Source of the DNA: Pseudopithomyces maydicus | Lineage: Eukaryota > Ascomycota > Dothideomycetes > Pleosporales > Didymosphaeriaceae | Assembly (NCBI GenBank): GCA_026873275.1 | Contig: JANTUC010000001.1 | Span: 2,108,001 to 2,172,000, forward strand | DNA: 64,000 nt | Reading direction: 5' to 3' | Part shown: piece by piece, positions 44,932 through 55,424 of the stretch | How positions within the stretch are numbered: the first letter of the stretch is position 1 | Layout of the letters: the number at the start of each line of letters is the position of its first letter | Program-made: the position numbers and the translations under genes | The notes under the pieces: generated by a model | What the model was told of the DNA's origin: nothing | Database searches by the model: none | Seen by the model: the letters and a program-made list of their open reading frames with translations, nothing else

Positions 44932-46188
44932 ATGACTGAAGCGGCAACATTACCCATTTTGGATCTCTCCAAGGCCAACAGCCCGCAACAGAAACAGGAG
45001 CTGCTTGGAGAACTTCACGATGCTCTTTTCAATATCGGCTTCTTATACATAAAGAACCATGGCGTTCCCCAGGAGACAATTACTGCCTTGACATCGCTTC
45101 TTCCAGGCCTTTTTGATCTTTCTCATACGACAAAGGCTTCATTGTCAAAGTCGAACTCACCCCATTTTCTCGGGTATAGTGGCTTCGCTGAGGAAACTAC
45201 CCTTGGTTCAAAAGATCTCCGAGAGCAATTTGACTTTGCTACAGAGCTACCCGTCGTTTACAACCCACAAAATTTACCCAGTGCAGGCGACGGAAGGAAC
45301 TTTAGTAAACTCTATTGGCGGCTTCGTGGACCCAACCAGTGGCCAGCTGAGAATGATTTGCCGGGATTCCAAAGCGCCTTTCTAAGGTCAGCTATTCAAG
45401 CATGAGACTAGCTTACGTCGGTTGCCTTGCTTGACTGACCTGGACACCGCAGTTACCACGCCGAGCTAGAGGCGCTGTCATATCGATTTGTGCATCTGAT
45501 CGAAGAGGCCTTCGGCATCGAGATAGGGACGTTTGATGCGTTTTTCCCAGGTTCTGCATCTTTCAAGGAAGGAGCAGGTGTACCTTATATACAGCCACAG
45601 CATCGCATCAAACTGGTGAAATACCCAGCGTCCCCAGATGGTGCTTCACACGCTGAGCAAGGTGTGGGAGCACACAAGGACAGCAGTGGTTGGTTGACAT
45701 TTCTCTATCAAGTCGGCAACGAAAAGGGACTTGAAGTGCTTGACGCGAGCGGTAATTGGATTGCTGCTCCTCCTGTGGAAGGCACTTTCGTCGTGAATTT
45801 CGGCAATGCATTTGAAGCTGCTACCGAAGGAGCCGTCAAGGCCACCGTCCATCGAGTTCTAGTATGTTTTCCATTGCCAGCAGGCTAATTCTGTGTGACT
45901 AACACATGTTTGTGGACCCAAGGACCAAGGCTGAAGCCAAGATACTCGATACCTTTTTTCCAAGGTCTGCCTTTGGATTTAACCGTCACAGAAATTACGA
46001 GACGTATTCCAGAAGAAGTACGAAAGCTTCGTCCCGTGTCGGAGAGACCTCATTCCCAGGTCTCTAGCTTTTTGGACCCGCGGTGGGATAGCCTGGGCGA
46101 ATCGCAGTTACGAAAGTGGATACGAAGCCATAAGGACGTGGCTGTTAAGTGGTACGGGGAGGAAGTGGTTGCCTACTATCTTCATTAG
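44932..46188 (+). CDS. 2-oxoglutarate/Fe(II)-dependent dioxygenase (isopenicillin-N-synthase-like), three exons
   Basis: Exons 44932-45386 and 45453-45861 are clear; the third ends at 46188 and probably starts at 45937, giving about 371 aa. The N-terminal DIOX_N part has LPILDLSKAN, GFLYIKNHGVP and SKDLREQFDF. The catalytic half has the iron ligands in GVGAHKDSSGWLTFLYQ (H-x-D) and VKATVHRVL (distal His), and the 2OG-binding Arg in RYSIPFFQG. It should couple decarboxylation of 2-oxoglutarate to oxidation of a small molecule. The third splice acceptor is uncertain: a GACTAAC branch point precedes a nearer AG (45921), but that choice enters a stop, so I used the AG at 45936. Substrate is unknown; no neighbouring biosynthetic genes are seen. 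Confidence 0.85.
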
Positions 46189-47907
46189 CAAGCAACCATA
46201 GTATTCACTCCCATGTCAAAATCGCTCCGCTGCACGACGTGGCCGTACGCGGGCACGCCTCGCGTATGTTTTGTACTCCATATAGTCGCTATTAGCGTCT
46301 ATTTGAAACGAACTATGAGCTGGGTTGGCCCATACAATTAGAGAATACGGTTTTTCCAATCGGTGTAGCAACGTTGGGCACCGGGTATGCCCATTCGCAT
46401 AATACTTTCGAACTAGCCTCAATCGGAAAAACGGTGCATAGTCACAATGCAAGTCGACTTATTGCACGGGTACGAACAATGAGGACCCACCGCCTGGATG
46501 TCCCGACCTTATCGTTCACGACGTCTAAATAGGTCAATCTGTTTCAATATCGTTACGGTGGTTCAAGATCTACATGTGCCACTGCCTTGAGCCTTAGAAT
46601 GTCTTGCATGACCATGATTATGCCTGTCAAGGTCCAAACGGGTGTTTAAATCAAGAACGGTAACTGTCCAGATGCACAAGGCTACTAGTCGTTATCTTGC
46701 TCACTTAGATAATAGCCAAAAACGGTTTTGCCCTCAACATGGATTACGGTAGCGACCTTCTACCACGTGTATCGTCAAGGTTCCGCGAAGAGTACGCTAC
46801 TTAGCTCCTCAGCCCGTTGCTGATCGTAAAAAGCTAAGTTTTATAAAAAGTCTCTGATCTCGTCATCTCAATTGCTGGATTGTTACACAATCTCATATAT
46901 TGCCAGTCCGGATACCTAAAATCCCGGATCTACTCAAATATGAGCACAACCGGTGATGTCATTTCTTGAACACAGAAATATAGTCAATGGCACAAACCCT
47001 AGCATAGGTTCGGCTATCATGGGTGTGGGTTTAGTTATACGGCCTAGAACGATTGTTGCACAGTTTACCCTAACACGGTTTTCGTAAAGCATCCATTCGC
47101 TCTTTGCGCGCGTAAACATGTACCCCATGCGGTACGACCACAGGGATTCTCGGCTAGCTAAACTACCCCCTCCTTCTGGAAATCATACTTGCTATTTTTT
47201 AAAGTTTTTTTACTATATACTTTATGTATGTCTTTTTTTGTTGTCAAGAGAGAACTCTTTCATTTCATTACGTTTTCATTAAATCAAACAACCTACTGCC
47301 TGGGTTTTTTTCTTTTAACACGATGCTTGATGTCCCTAATTAGCCTGCAAGATGTTGTGCCACCATTTGTGCTATGAATCGATTTTGCACGATGATGGGC
47401 ATTGGCGATATCACTTTTTAGGACAATGCTGCAGGCTTGTACTCTATCGTCTCTCAGGAAAAACAGCAGGTTACGCATCGTGGTTGCTTCTGATTTTGAG
47501 CCCAACCGGAATACTGAAATCGGCCAATACCGCCGACACGCAAATACTGTAGTTCAGCAGAGAAACTCAAAATAGCTTCCACGATATTTAACCCGGTCCC
47601 TCCCCGAATAATCCCGTTCCGCATTTCATTCTTCGAGCAAATCGACCAGTACTCGTCGATACGTACCAGAAATCTTCCGCGGGATCGCTAGGTGTGACTG
47701 ATAAGCTCTTGACTCCCCCTCCAAGTATAGATACATCAATCTGCTCAAACCTCCAACGTGCTACCACCAACACCGCCGATAGCGCCTTCAGTGTTGGTCC
47801 AAACTCCTTCCCTCGCACCACATCTTATACCACACACCCCACACCACAGTCTACCTTATTCCACCTCCCATAGCACGAATCACCCACTCACATTTCTGCT
47901 CCACAGT
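46189..47907. other. AT-rich gene-poor region of 1.7 kb
   Basis: No supported coding frame. A long AT-rich block is centred on 46500-47560, including T runs near 47195-47240. Its composition is distinct from the genes on either side and may be old repeat-derived DNA. Confidence 0.4.
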
Positions 47908-48098
47908 ATGTCGAATCCCAACGCGTCTTCCGACAAACCGCAGCCCCGTGATGGAGGCCACACTGCTACTCCACCCCAACAGGTACGTCACTGCAACACT
48001 ACATACTTCCGAGGAATATCGCTGAGCACTCTCCGCTAGCACAGACCCGCTCAATCTCTCTCCGTCTGTCAAACTTGCCCGACCACGTCTTCTTCTAA
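47908..48098 (+). CDS. Very small putative protein, two exons
   Basis: ATG at 47908 opens 25 codons ending in CAG before GTACGT; a 62-nt intron (47983-48044) ends in CACAG, and 18 more codons run to a stop, giving about 42 aa. The leader is C-rich and pyrimidine-rich, as for many fungal promoters. The product is Pro/Gln-rich at first, ending in TRSISLRLSNLPDHVFF. I recognise no family. It rests only on the splice signals and leader; it could be a non-coding transcript. Confidence 0.2.
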
Positions 48099-49125
48099 TT
48101 CCGAACATACAAGTGGAGGGGTGGTGAGTTAGCCCAGGGAGATGGGCGTATATGTACGGCTTGAGCTTATCTGGGGATAGTCACCTGCTATGACGCGTTG
48201 GCTTGGGGAGAAGAGGGAGGATGGCCATTGGAATTCTGAGGCTCGGTCATGAGATGGCTGAGTCTATGAAACACACAGAAGTTGGGCTTGAGTACACTGG
48301 GAGCCGTTGCAGTTTCGTACTCTCCTTTCGTTGTGGTATACTTACTTTTTTGTTTGCCCTGAATGAGTTGAACGCTGGCGGTATCTGTCTGAGGAAACAA
48401 TCTGGTCGTGCCCTTATATCGTTGAGTTCGGCGTCGTAGGTTGGAGTTGCACCAAGGACTTTGGTTGCAGCACATACGAATCTGCCTCGATGTCGTTGCT
48501 TTTATATTTCCATCCTTGCTTCGGCATGTTGTTCAGTATGGGGCACATCTTGATTTTGGGAAGTCATGATATTCCTATGTCGATTTCCGAAGCAACATTC
48601 TATTTGATTCTCACTGGTGAGAGACGGTCAAAAATCAATTTTGAGTGTTCGTTGCATTGGGTTCGCTTGCTTGAAACGTTTGAAACTTTGGAGATATACT
48701 AAGCGGGTTCGTAAAGCAGCTCGCCTACCCCAAGTGTAGCATTTTTGGTCCAAATTCTAGCTATTTTAGGCATTCAGGACGCATTGTTCATACGTCTTTG
48801 GAGATTAATCGGATTCACAAAAATTCTTATGCTGCTGATGTACATGGAGTTGGCCACTCTAAAGGTATTATTTCGATCGCAGAAGTGCTTACACTGCAGG
48901 TTTATTCAAATAAGGCAACTCAATTAATTCAAGGTATAGGTTTTGTCACAGAAGTACCAGATGAAGTCTCCTTAATATCGTTCTTATTCCAGTTCCTGTC
49001 CTGACCCCTTTGTCAACTTTCATACTTTATCCGAAGTAACTAAGGCTAATGATTATATATTAAATTCCTCTGGGTAGTTTTGAGACGCTCTCAAAGTATG
49101 GCTCTTCATAATCTGACTTGTAGTA
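48099..49125. other. AT-rich intergenic region of 1 kb
   Basis: Short frames occur on both strands without any resemblance to known proteins. The last few hundred bases should include the 3' end of the kinase gene on the minus strand. Confidence 0.4.
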
Positions 49126-52100
49126 TTAAGTTTGATAACCATCTGAAGAGCTGTAACTTGTCCTGCAACGGGAGGGAACAAAATCTTCGTCATAACTCAA
49201 GTTACTCGTTTTCTTCCTTTTCTTATCTGTTGAACTAGGTGTAAACCCCGTACCTTTTGAGACCCTTACAGTTCGAGAAGACTTCTCTTTCTTTTTGTTA
49301 TGTTGAACCTTTTCCGCGTCTCTGGTTACTTGTTGTACACCGTACCTTGGAGAGTAGTACGGGCTTTCATAGGGTCCGTCTACATTTGAGAGGCGCGATT
49401 GTGGTACTATAAGCTCGCCAAATGGAGGCCGTGTATTTGTACCTATTCTCTGACTCTCGATGGCTCCGGGATGTTTGTTGACACCCATACGCTTTACACG
49501 TGTACGTGTAACTGATGGTGGAGGGCGACGGCGTTCTTCGACAACTATCGATGGAGGGCGACGGCGTTCTTCGACAACTATCGATGGAGAGCGACGGCGT
49601 GTGTGGACGACTCTCGATGGAGAGCGACGGCGTGTACGTTGAGGATCGGGTCGAATATTAGAGTTATACCGATGGAGATGGAACGATGGATCAGGATGAT
49701 CTTTAGAGGGCTTCCCGTAAGGTGCTGTTTGAAAGATTAGTTTTTCCTGAAATAAATCGAAGAAGGGTGCGGACCCTTACGGTGCCATGGACATGCTTTA
49801 TACTGTGTCTTCTCGTCTAAGAAAGGACTCGAAGATAGTCCCCGCTCATGAGAAGCACTATTTGCGGTTTTTCCATGCATGTAATAATTGTGTCTGGCCG
49901 ATGGTCGAAATGACTCATGTCTGAGTTCGTCTGCCAGCGCGAAAGGGAGCCCTCTGTCTGATGGTTCTGTAGATGGATACTGTACAGGATTTTCTTTTGA
50001 TTTAACTTTCGAGTGGCGGTTATCATGAGGTTCCGAACAATCGATTCCTATGACAGGCACATCACCCAATTGTGCGCTAAGCATCTCCTCGACCCATGTG
50101 ATCCATATCCTACCATTCTGTTCCACTAGAAATACCCTCAATAAGGCTTTCCCTTGATGTAGTGTGACCTTTTTAGGCACTTGGTTACAATTGTAATCCC
50201 AGTGATATGTTTCTAGTCCACTATATCGAGCTGGACGGTCGTTGAAAAGTACCAACTGCATGTCGTTCATCTCATAACTTCCATTCAATCCCGATCCCGA
50301 TTCCAATGCTGATTCTGGATCTTTACATGCCTCCTGCTCTTTTGGTTTCCTATTTTTGCGAACTTTGGGTCGACCTGAATGATCACGGATTTTTCTGGAT
50401 GTGTCGATGGATAAATAACTGTCACTAACAAATTCACCCTCTAAATCCAGTGCATGACTCTCCATAATAGAACGCCCAATTCTGGATGTATTTCCTTTTT
50501 CGTCTTGTCCAGCTTCCATGGCGTGGTATGGTAATGTATAGGTCTGGCTCGCTTCTTTGGAAGTCTCAGTCCATGTATTTGACGATGACTGAGAGTTCTC
50601 GGGGATTGAGTTCTCTTTATTGGTAGAAGATTGAGTTCGCAAATCTTGGGCATCATGAACATTCGTTCCATCCTCTATATAGGCTTGATAAGGCTTCCTG
50701 TTCGTTTTATTAGCTTTCAAGGTAAGATTCGGACGTCCTGTAAAAGTCTCCGGCACTTCTTGAAATGATGAAAGGGGTAAGTCTTCCTGATTTCCAGATA
50801 TGATTGATGAACGGAATGGTGCCGATAAGTGGGACACATTCGCTGTTGGCTGTAAATCGCCGGCACCGTCGAGATCGGTCCACGGTGCTGACTCTGAGTA
50901 TTCCAAGGCGTAGCTAGCGGAGTCGACCGTTCCAAAAGCTGGGGGTAGTATATCTGATCGTATTTTATGGTCCTCGTCAACGCTTTATATGGTTAATACC
51001 GACACATTTCTGGCTAATGCTGAGCTACATACCTCTGGAACTCACCGGAAGACCTCGGTGAAGTATCCCTGAGCTCCTCAAACCAGATATGATCCAATGC
51101 TTCAGAAGCTGTGAGTCTTTCGTCTGGTAATACCTTCATGAGCTCTTGAATGAATCCCATAGCATGCTCGGATATCTTAAGCTTCTGTAGGATATCCGTT
51201 GGGAAATCCATTGTCCCATTCACATACGCGGCAAGGTCTTTGACTAGAGGTGGTGTTCCACATAATGCTCTGTATGCAATCTCGCCCAGAGCCCAAATGT
51301 CGACCGCAAATGTATACTCACGTCTTTTTCCCACCAATCTTGATAACAATGTTTTCTCAACGAACAACGAACCTTTGCCTACTAACACCTCGGGTGCTAT
51401 AAATCCTTCAGTTCCACCTACAGTGCGTAGAGCAGTCATTCCTCCTTCAGCTCTTTTTGAAATGCCAAAGTCCCCAATTTTGACCCACCATCCACCATCT
51501 ACATCATCCCCCAGTCTTCGTATAAGAATGTTTGAAGGTTTCAAATCGCGATGGGCGAATCCGTTATCGTGCATCTCGTACACACCCTCTAGAATCTGAA
51601 AAGATATGGTACGGACGTCACCCTCAGACATCCTACCCATCCTGGACATATATTGTTGCAGATCTCCATGTTCACAGTATTCCATAGTGATGAACACGTG
51701 ATCTCTATCTGCAAACCATCCATAACTCTCAACGAAGAAGGATTTATACAGTAATAATGTTAGCTGAGATACAGTATAACTTGACACCAAGTTGCTACAA
51801 CCCAAGATACAGATAGCAACGAGTCAGGTGATTATCTTCGGGCTTACTTTACCACGAGAGAATTTAGCAATAGCTTCCAATTCTCGGCTGTAATCCAGAG
51901 TGTCAAAAGCTCCGGCACGCTTGCGAATGCACTTCACGGCTCGGGATTTCGCGTCGCTTTCACCTCCCACAAGGGTTTCTTTCCAAACGATACCAAACGC
52001 TCCCTCTCCTAAGACCTCTCCACGTTGCCATCGTTGATCTTTCTTAATCTTTCGATAACCATGGCGCCGATCTGATGTTTCGATGACATGTCGAGTGATA

Positions 52101-52159
52101 CCGTCACGGTATTGCGTCTTCAACTTTGAGTCTTTTACGAGGTCTGTGAATATGCCCAT
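49126..52159 (-). CDS. Ser/Thr protein kinase with long disordered C-terminus, three exons; one -1 frame change
   Basis: Exons on the minus strand are 52159-51848, 51763-51046 and 50953-49126, about 952 aa. Residues about 40-340 are a complete kinase: LGEGAFGIVWKE (Gly loop), SRAVKCIRKR (ATP Lys), VFITMEYCEHGDLQQYM (hinge), AHRDLKPSNILI (catalytic loop), IGDFGISKRAEG (DFG), GFIAPEVL (APE) and DIWALGEIAYRALCG. The remaining about 600 residues are polar and low-complexity, with an ordered-looking segment around GLETYHWDYNCNQVP and RVFLVEQNGRIWITWVEEML. Then comes an 11-residue repeat rich in Arg, Pro and Ser, and a basic tail. The frame shifts by -1 at a T5 run (49741-49745, A5 on the coding strand); with one base added the CDS is 953 codons. 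It is divergent from a pseudokinase gene. Substrate unknown. Confidence 0.8.
49520..49644 (-). repeat. 33-bp tandem repeat coding for an 11-residue unit, about 3.8 copies
   Basis: Units at 49520-49552, 49553-49585, 49586-49618 and 49619-49644 are 33 bases long, so the reading frame is kept. On the minus strand they encode RRRSPSRVVHT, RRRSPSIVVEE, RRRPPSIVVEE and a diverged last unit (RRRPPPSVTRT). The units at 49520 and 49553 are identical in DNA over the full unit, which suggests recent expansion. The Arg-Ser-Pro character recalls SR-like or substrate-docking tails. Confidence 0.85.
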
Positions 52160-52631
52160 AGCTGGTAGTTGGGACTGAATAGGTAAGCACAGCCTAGTGT
52201 TCAGCCTGACGACGCGAACAAGTGCGGGGCTTTTGCGACAGCAAGATGATAGAGAGCGATCCTCAAAAGGCTGATTACAGGTCGAACGAAGGGGGAGATG
52301 TTAACTTGGAATACCGAAGCTTGGAACCGTGTAGAGTAACCGCCAGATGCCTGTCACGTTTCGGGCCATCTTTCAGCTCCTCATCACGTGAGAAGTTGGG
52401 TGCCCAGGTGCTGACACAGCCTCATGCAGCCACCTGCAAAGCTGCCTCGTGTTCAGCCTAGCTCACTTTCACGCTCGATTTTAGTATACGGTCTATCTTC
52501 TCTCTTTACCCATGCCACTGTGATTTAGGCTTCCTTATTGTGACGGCTAAGACGTGTTCTTTACTGCCATCTTTACACTCACAATACTTATCAGCAATAA
52601 TCGATTCGGAAGACGAAAAAGCGGGTGAAGC
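52160..52631. promoter_or_regulatory. Divergent promoter region between kinase and pseudokinase genes
   Basis: This is the 472-base spacer between the two start codons. TCACGTGA at about 52384-52391 is a palindromic E-box core (CACGTG) that could serve both genes. No TATA element is obvious. Sharing of regulation is inferred from geometry only. Confidence 0.5.
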
Positions 52632-54245
52632 ATGGCAGAATTAGGGTTAGCAGGCTTAGCTACTGCTGAGCTCGCCCTGAGGTCTGTCGAACAAGGTCCC
52701 GTGCATACTTCTTCCTGATTGAATACCAGATACGGAAAGGAGCTTGTACAACTGTGTTTAGACTTTCGACATGCAAATGAAGAAATTCGCGAAAGGGTCA
52801 AGAAGATCAGATCAGTTTGGGTCCGGACAGAGAGGCAGATTGATTTCTTAGGCCGAATTTGGAACAGCTTGGATGTTGAACTCCAATATCACCAAACGGA
52901 ATTACTAGAAGAATTAGGTTCCAAACTTGATGCCGCTGGAAAGCATATTGGCCGTATTCTACAGAAGCCAGATGACGGGGATGGCGCGCTGAAGGTCAAC
53001 AGGATGAAATATGCGGCTTTCAAAGGAAGCATTGACAAAGCCATCGAAGAGCTACGCGAATGGCAGCGAGAGTTCGACCCGAGCTGGTTTTTGACCATGA
53101 AAATAGCGAACTCGACCATTGATCGGGAATTAGGGAAACAATCAGATGCTGGTTTAAAGATGTCTGCAGCGACGAAAACAGATATGTATGATGAAGATGA
53201 CACCATCTCAACAGCTCGCAACGTGCGCAGATATTTAACCGGGCCTCTGGACGACAAATTCGACGTCTTTCGGAAGAGCGATGAATTAGCTCAACAGGAG
53301 GCAATTCCCTACTCTGCAGCAAAATGGATGCAACGAACCGGCAAAGGCAGGACTAAATCATACGTGGTGGACACTGTAGTTTGTATGTCGGGCGTCAGCG
53401 TAGACAGTCTGACCAAAGATGTCCGCGAGCTTGCTCGCAAACTGTCTGTCGCCGACCCTGCTACCTTCGGGTTGCTGCAATGCCGAGGCGTTGTAAAAGT
53501 CTATGGTCCCGAGAGTCGTAAACCTACGGCCTTCGAGTTCATATTTCAGATCCCACCTGGCCTTCATAGTCCCAGAAGCTTGCGAAGCATATTACTGGAG
53601 CCAGACCCAAACGCATCGTTGAGCAGGAGGTTCCAATTGGCTCGCCAACTGGCTCAATCAGTCAGTTATATCCACACGTACAACTTTGTACATAAGAGCA
53701 TTCGTCCAGACACGATACTCGTCTTGAAAAACAACGATACAGATCTAGCGGCAGCGTTCTTACTTGGCTTTGAGAAATTCAGGACAGCAGATGGGCAGAC
53801 TCTGAAATCTGGAGACTCTGCGTGGGAAAAAGACTTGTATCGGCATCCTCAGCGGCAAGGCTTCAACCCAGAGGATGCTTATGTCATGCAGCATGATATA
53901 TACAGTCTCGGCGTATGCCTTCTAGAGGTAGGTCTTTGGCAGTCATTCATGACCTCGGATGGAAACGGCATTATGCGACCAACAGGACTTCTTCCTTCTG
54001 ATATTCATAATGGATCAGATTTGATAGACGTTGGGAATGCCTTTCGGTTGAAAGAGTGCTTGGTGGAACTGGCACGGACAAAATTACCGGGAAGAATGGG
54101 CGATACGTTCACCGAAGTTGTGATGAACTGCCTCACGTGCCTAGACGAGGACAACGAAGATTTCGGGAATCCGGAGGAGTTCGAAGATGAAGATGGCGTT
54201 CAAATTGGCGTGCGATACATCGAAAAAGTAAGCGCTCAATCATGA
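52632..54245 (+). CDS. Pseudokinase with HeLo-like N-terminal domain, two exons
   Basis: Exons 52632-52681 and 52730-54245, joined by a 48-nt intron, give 521 aa. The start MAELGLAGLATAEL followed by YGKELVQLCLDFRHANEEI resembles the N-terminal helical domain fused to kinase-like domains in many Pezizomycotina, related to HeLo-like cell-death and prion-inhibition modules. A helical segment runs to about residue 200. The C-terminal half has the kinase fold order (FQLARQLAQSVSYIHTYNFVH, then DIYSLGVCLLEVGLW), but the catalytic loop reads HKSIRPDT in place of HRDLKPEN. DFG is replaced by LGF, and no Gly-rich loop is visible, so phosphotransfer is not expected. The C-terminus is acidic. The likely role is as a scaffold or signalling partner; the domain name rests on memory of family sequences and is less certain than the pseudokinase call. 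Confidence 0.75.
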
Positions 54246-54428
54246 TGGAGGCTACCATGCTAATAAGTTCAGATATTGAGAAAACTGAATAACATATCTC
54301 TATGAGTCGGACAATGGTTGTATATGAATGTTACTGAGTTTGACTATTCGATACATGACTTTCGTATAAAACTTGATTGTTATGAGCTTCTAAAAATCTT
54401 ATGGAGATTGTTCCGGATTTCAGTATCC

Positions 54429-55145
54429 TTAACCACTCTCATCGCTTCCGTCCACCTTGAACGGCACATCCTTCCGCAATATTACCATCTCAAAGCTTGA
54501 CAAGCAACCCCAAACCCCCACGCCATAAGTCTTTTTTTGAACCTCCTGGTAACCTCTCTTTCTCCAGTAATCTCCGTTAATACTCTCAGCTGCTTGAATC
54601 CAGAGAGTTACACACCCGCTGCTCGGTATTTCTTGCTCGGTCATCTTAACGAGTCGTGTCATCTCGTGCTTGATGAGACGCTGTGTGAGCGAATCGTAGA
54701 GCTGTGTTGCCAGACCACGATGAAGGTATCTCGTGTCGCTATGTACTGCAACTGCCTTGATTTCCCAGCCTCCCTCAGCTTTGGGTCCCTCCAAAAACCC
54801 ACCATGCCAAGGGACTGCAGCAGCAACAGCGACGAGTGTTTTTGAACTTCTCTGTTCTGTTGTAACACTCTCTGTGATCCCTGGACTTAAACTTTCTTCG
54901 GATTTATCCGTTTTCAACCCATCGTCAAATATGACCGCCACAAGCCCCTCATTGCCGATCATGTTGAGGTAAGGTTCGATGGTAGGAAACCTCTTAAGGT
55001 TTCTTCCCCATTTTTCAGGCTCTGGGATCTGCGATCGAGCGAAGCCATCGTTGACCAAGTCGATAATACCATCGATCAGAGCTGGTTTGGCCCTCAGCTC
55101 GGTAGACGTGAATACAGTTGGCGATGAGAATATTGGAGTTGACAT
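54429..55145 (-). CDS. GNAT-family N-acetyltransferase, single exon
   Basis: The 238-aa frame has the acetyl-CoA-binding region WEIKAVAVHSDTRYLHRGLATQLYDSL, matching the GNAT motif A V-x-x-x-x-[RQ]-G-x-G/A pattern as HRGLA, preceded by a strand with VAAAVPWHGG and followed by NGDYWRKRGYQEVQKKTYG (motif B with a Tyr typical of the fold). An early helical part (ALIDGIIDLVNDGFARSQ) is common in fungal relatives. It should acetylate a small molecule, peptide or protein N-terminus in the cytosol. An in-frame TTG-initiated extension upstream was not used because ATG at 55145 starts the family-like N-terminus. No introns. Substrate cannot be judged. Confidence 0.82.
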   Translation of the reverse strand: MSTPIFSSPTVFTSTELRAKPALIDGIIDLVNDGFARSQIPEPEKWGRNLKRFPTIEPYLNMIGNEGLVAVIFDDGLKTDKSEESLSPGITESVTTEQRSSKTLVAVAAAVPWHGGFLEGPKAEGGWEIKAVAVHSDTRYLHRGLATQLYDSLTQRLIKHEMTRLVKMTEQEIPSSGCVTLWIQAAESINGDYWRKRGYQEVQKKTYGVGVWGCLSSFEMVILRKDVPFKVDGSDESG

Positions 55146-55424
55146 CGTGGATAACAATGTTAGAGTTGTATCGGATTGGTAATTCCCTAGATTCTCGCCC
55201 AAGGCTTATATAGGGTTTGGATACCGTCATTGACTCATCCCCTTGAATTCCGTTGTAGACAAACGCGCTAGCCGAAAGAAAGCAACTTGCCTAATCAGGC
55301 ATGGTATGTTGCGTCTGCACCAGTGTGAAAGCTCGAAGTCTGTGATTCTGATCGGAGGGTCGGAAGAAGGATCAAGTTCCGACATCGTAAAATATTACTG
55401 GGCCAAAGCGAATACATCGGTTCC

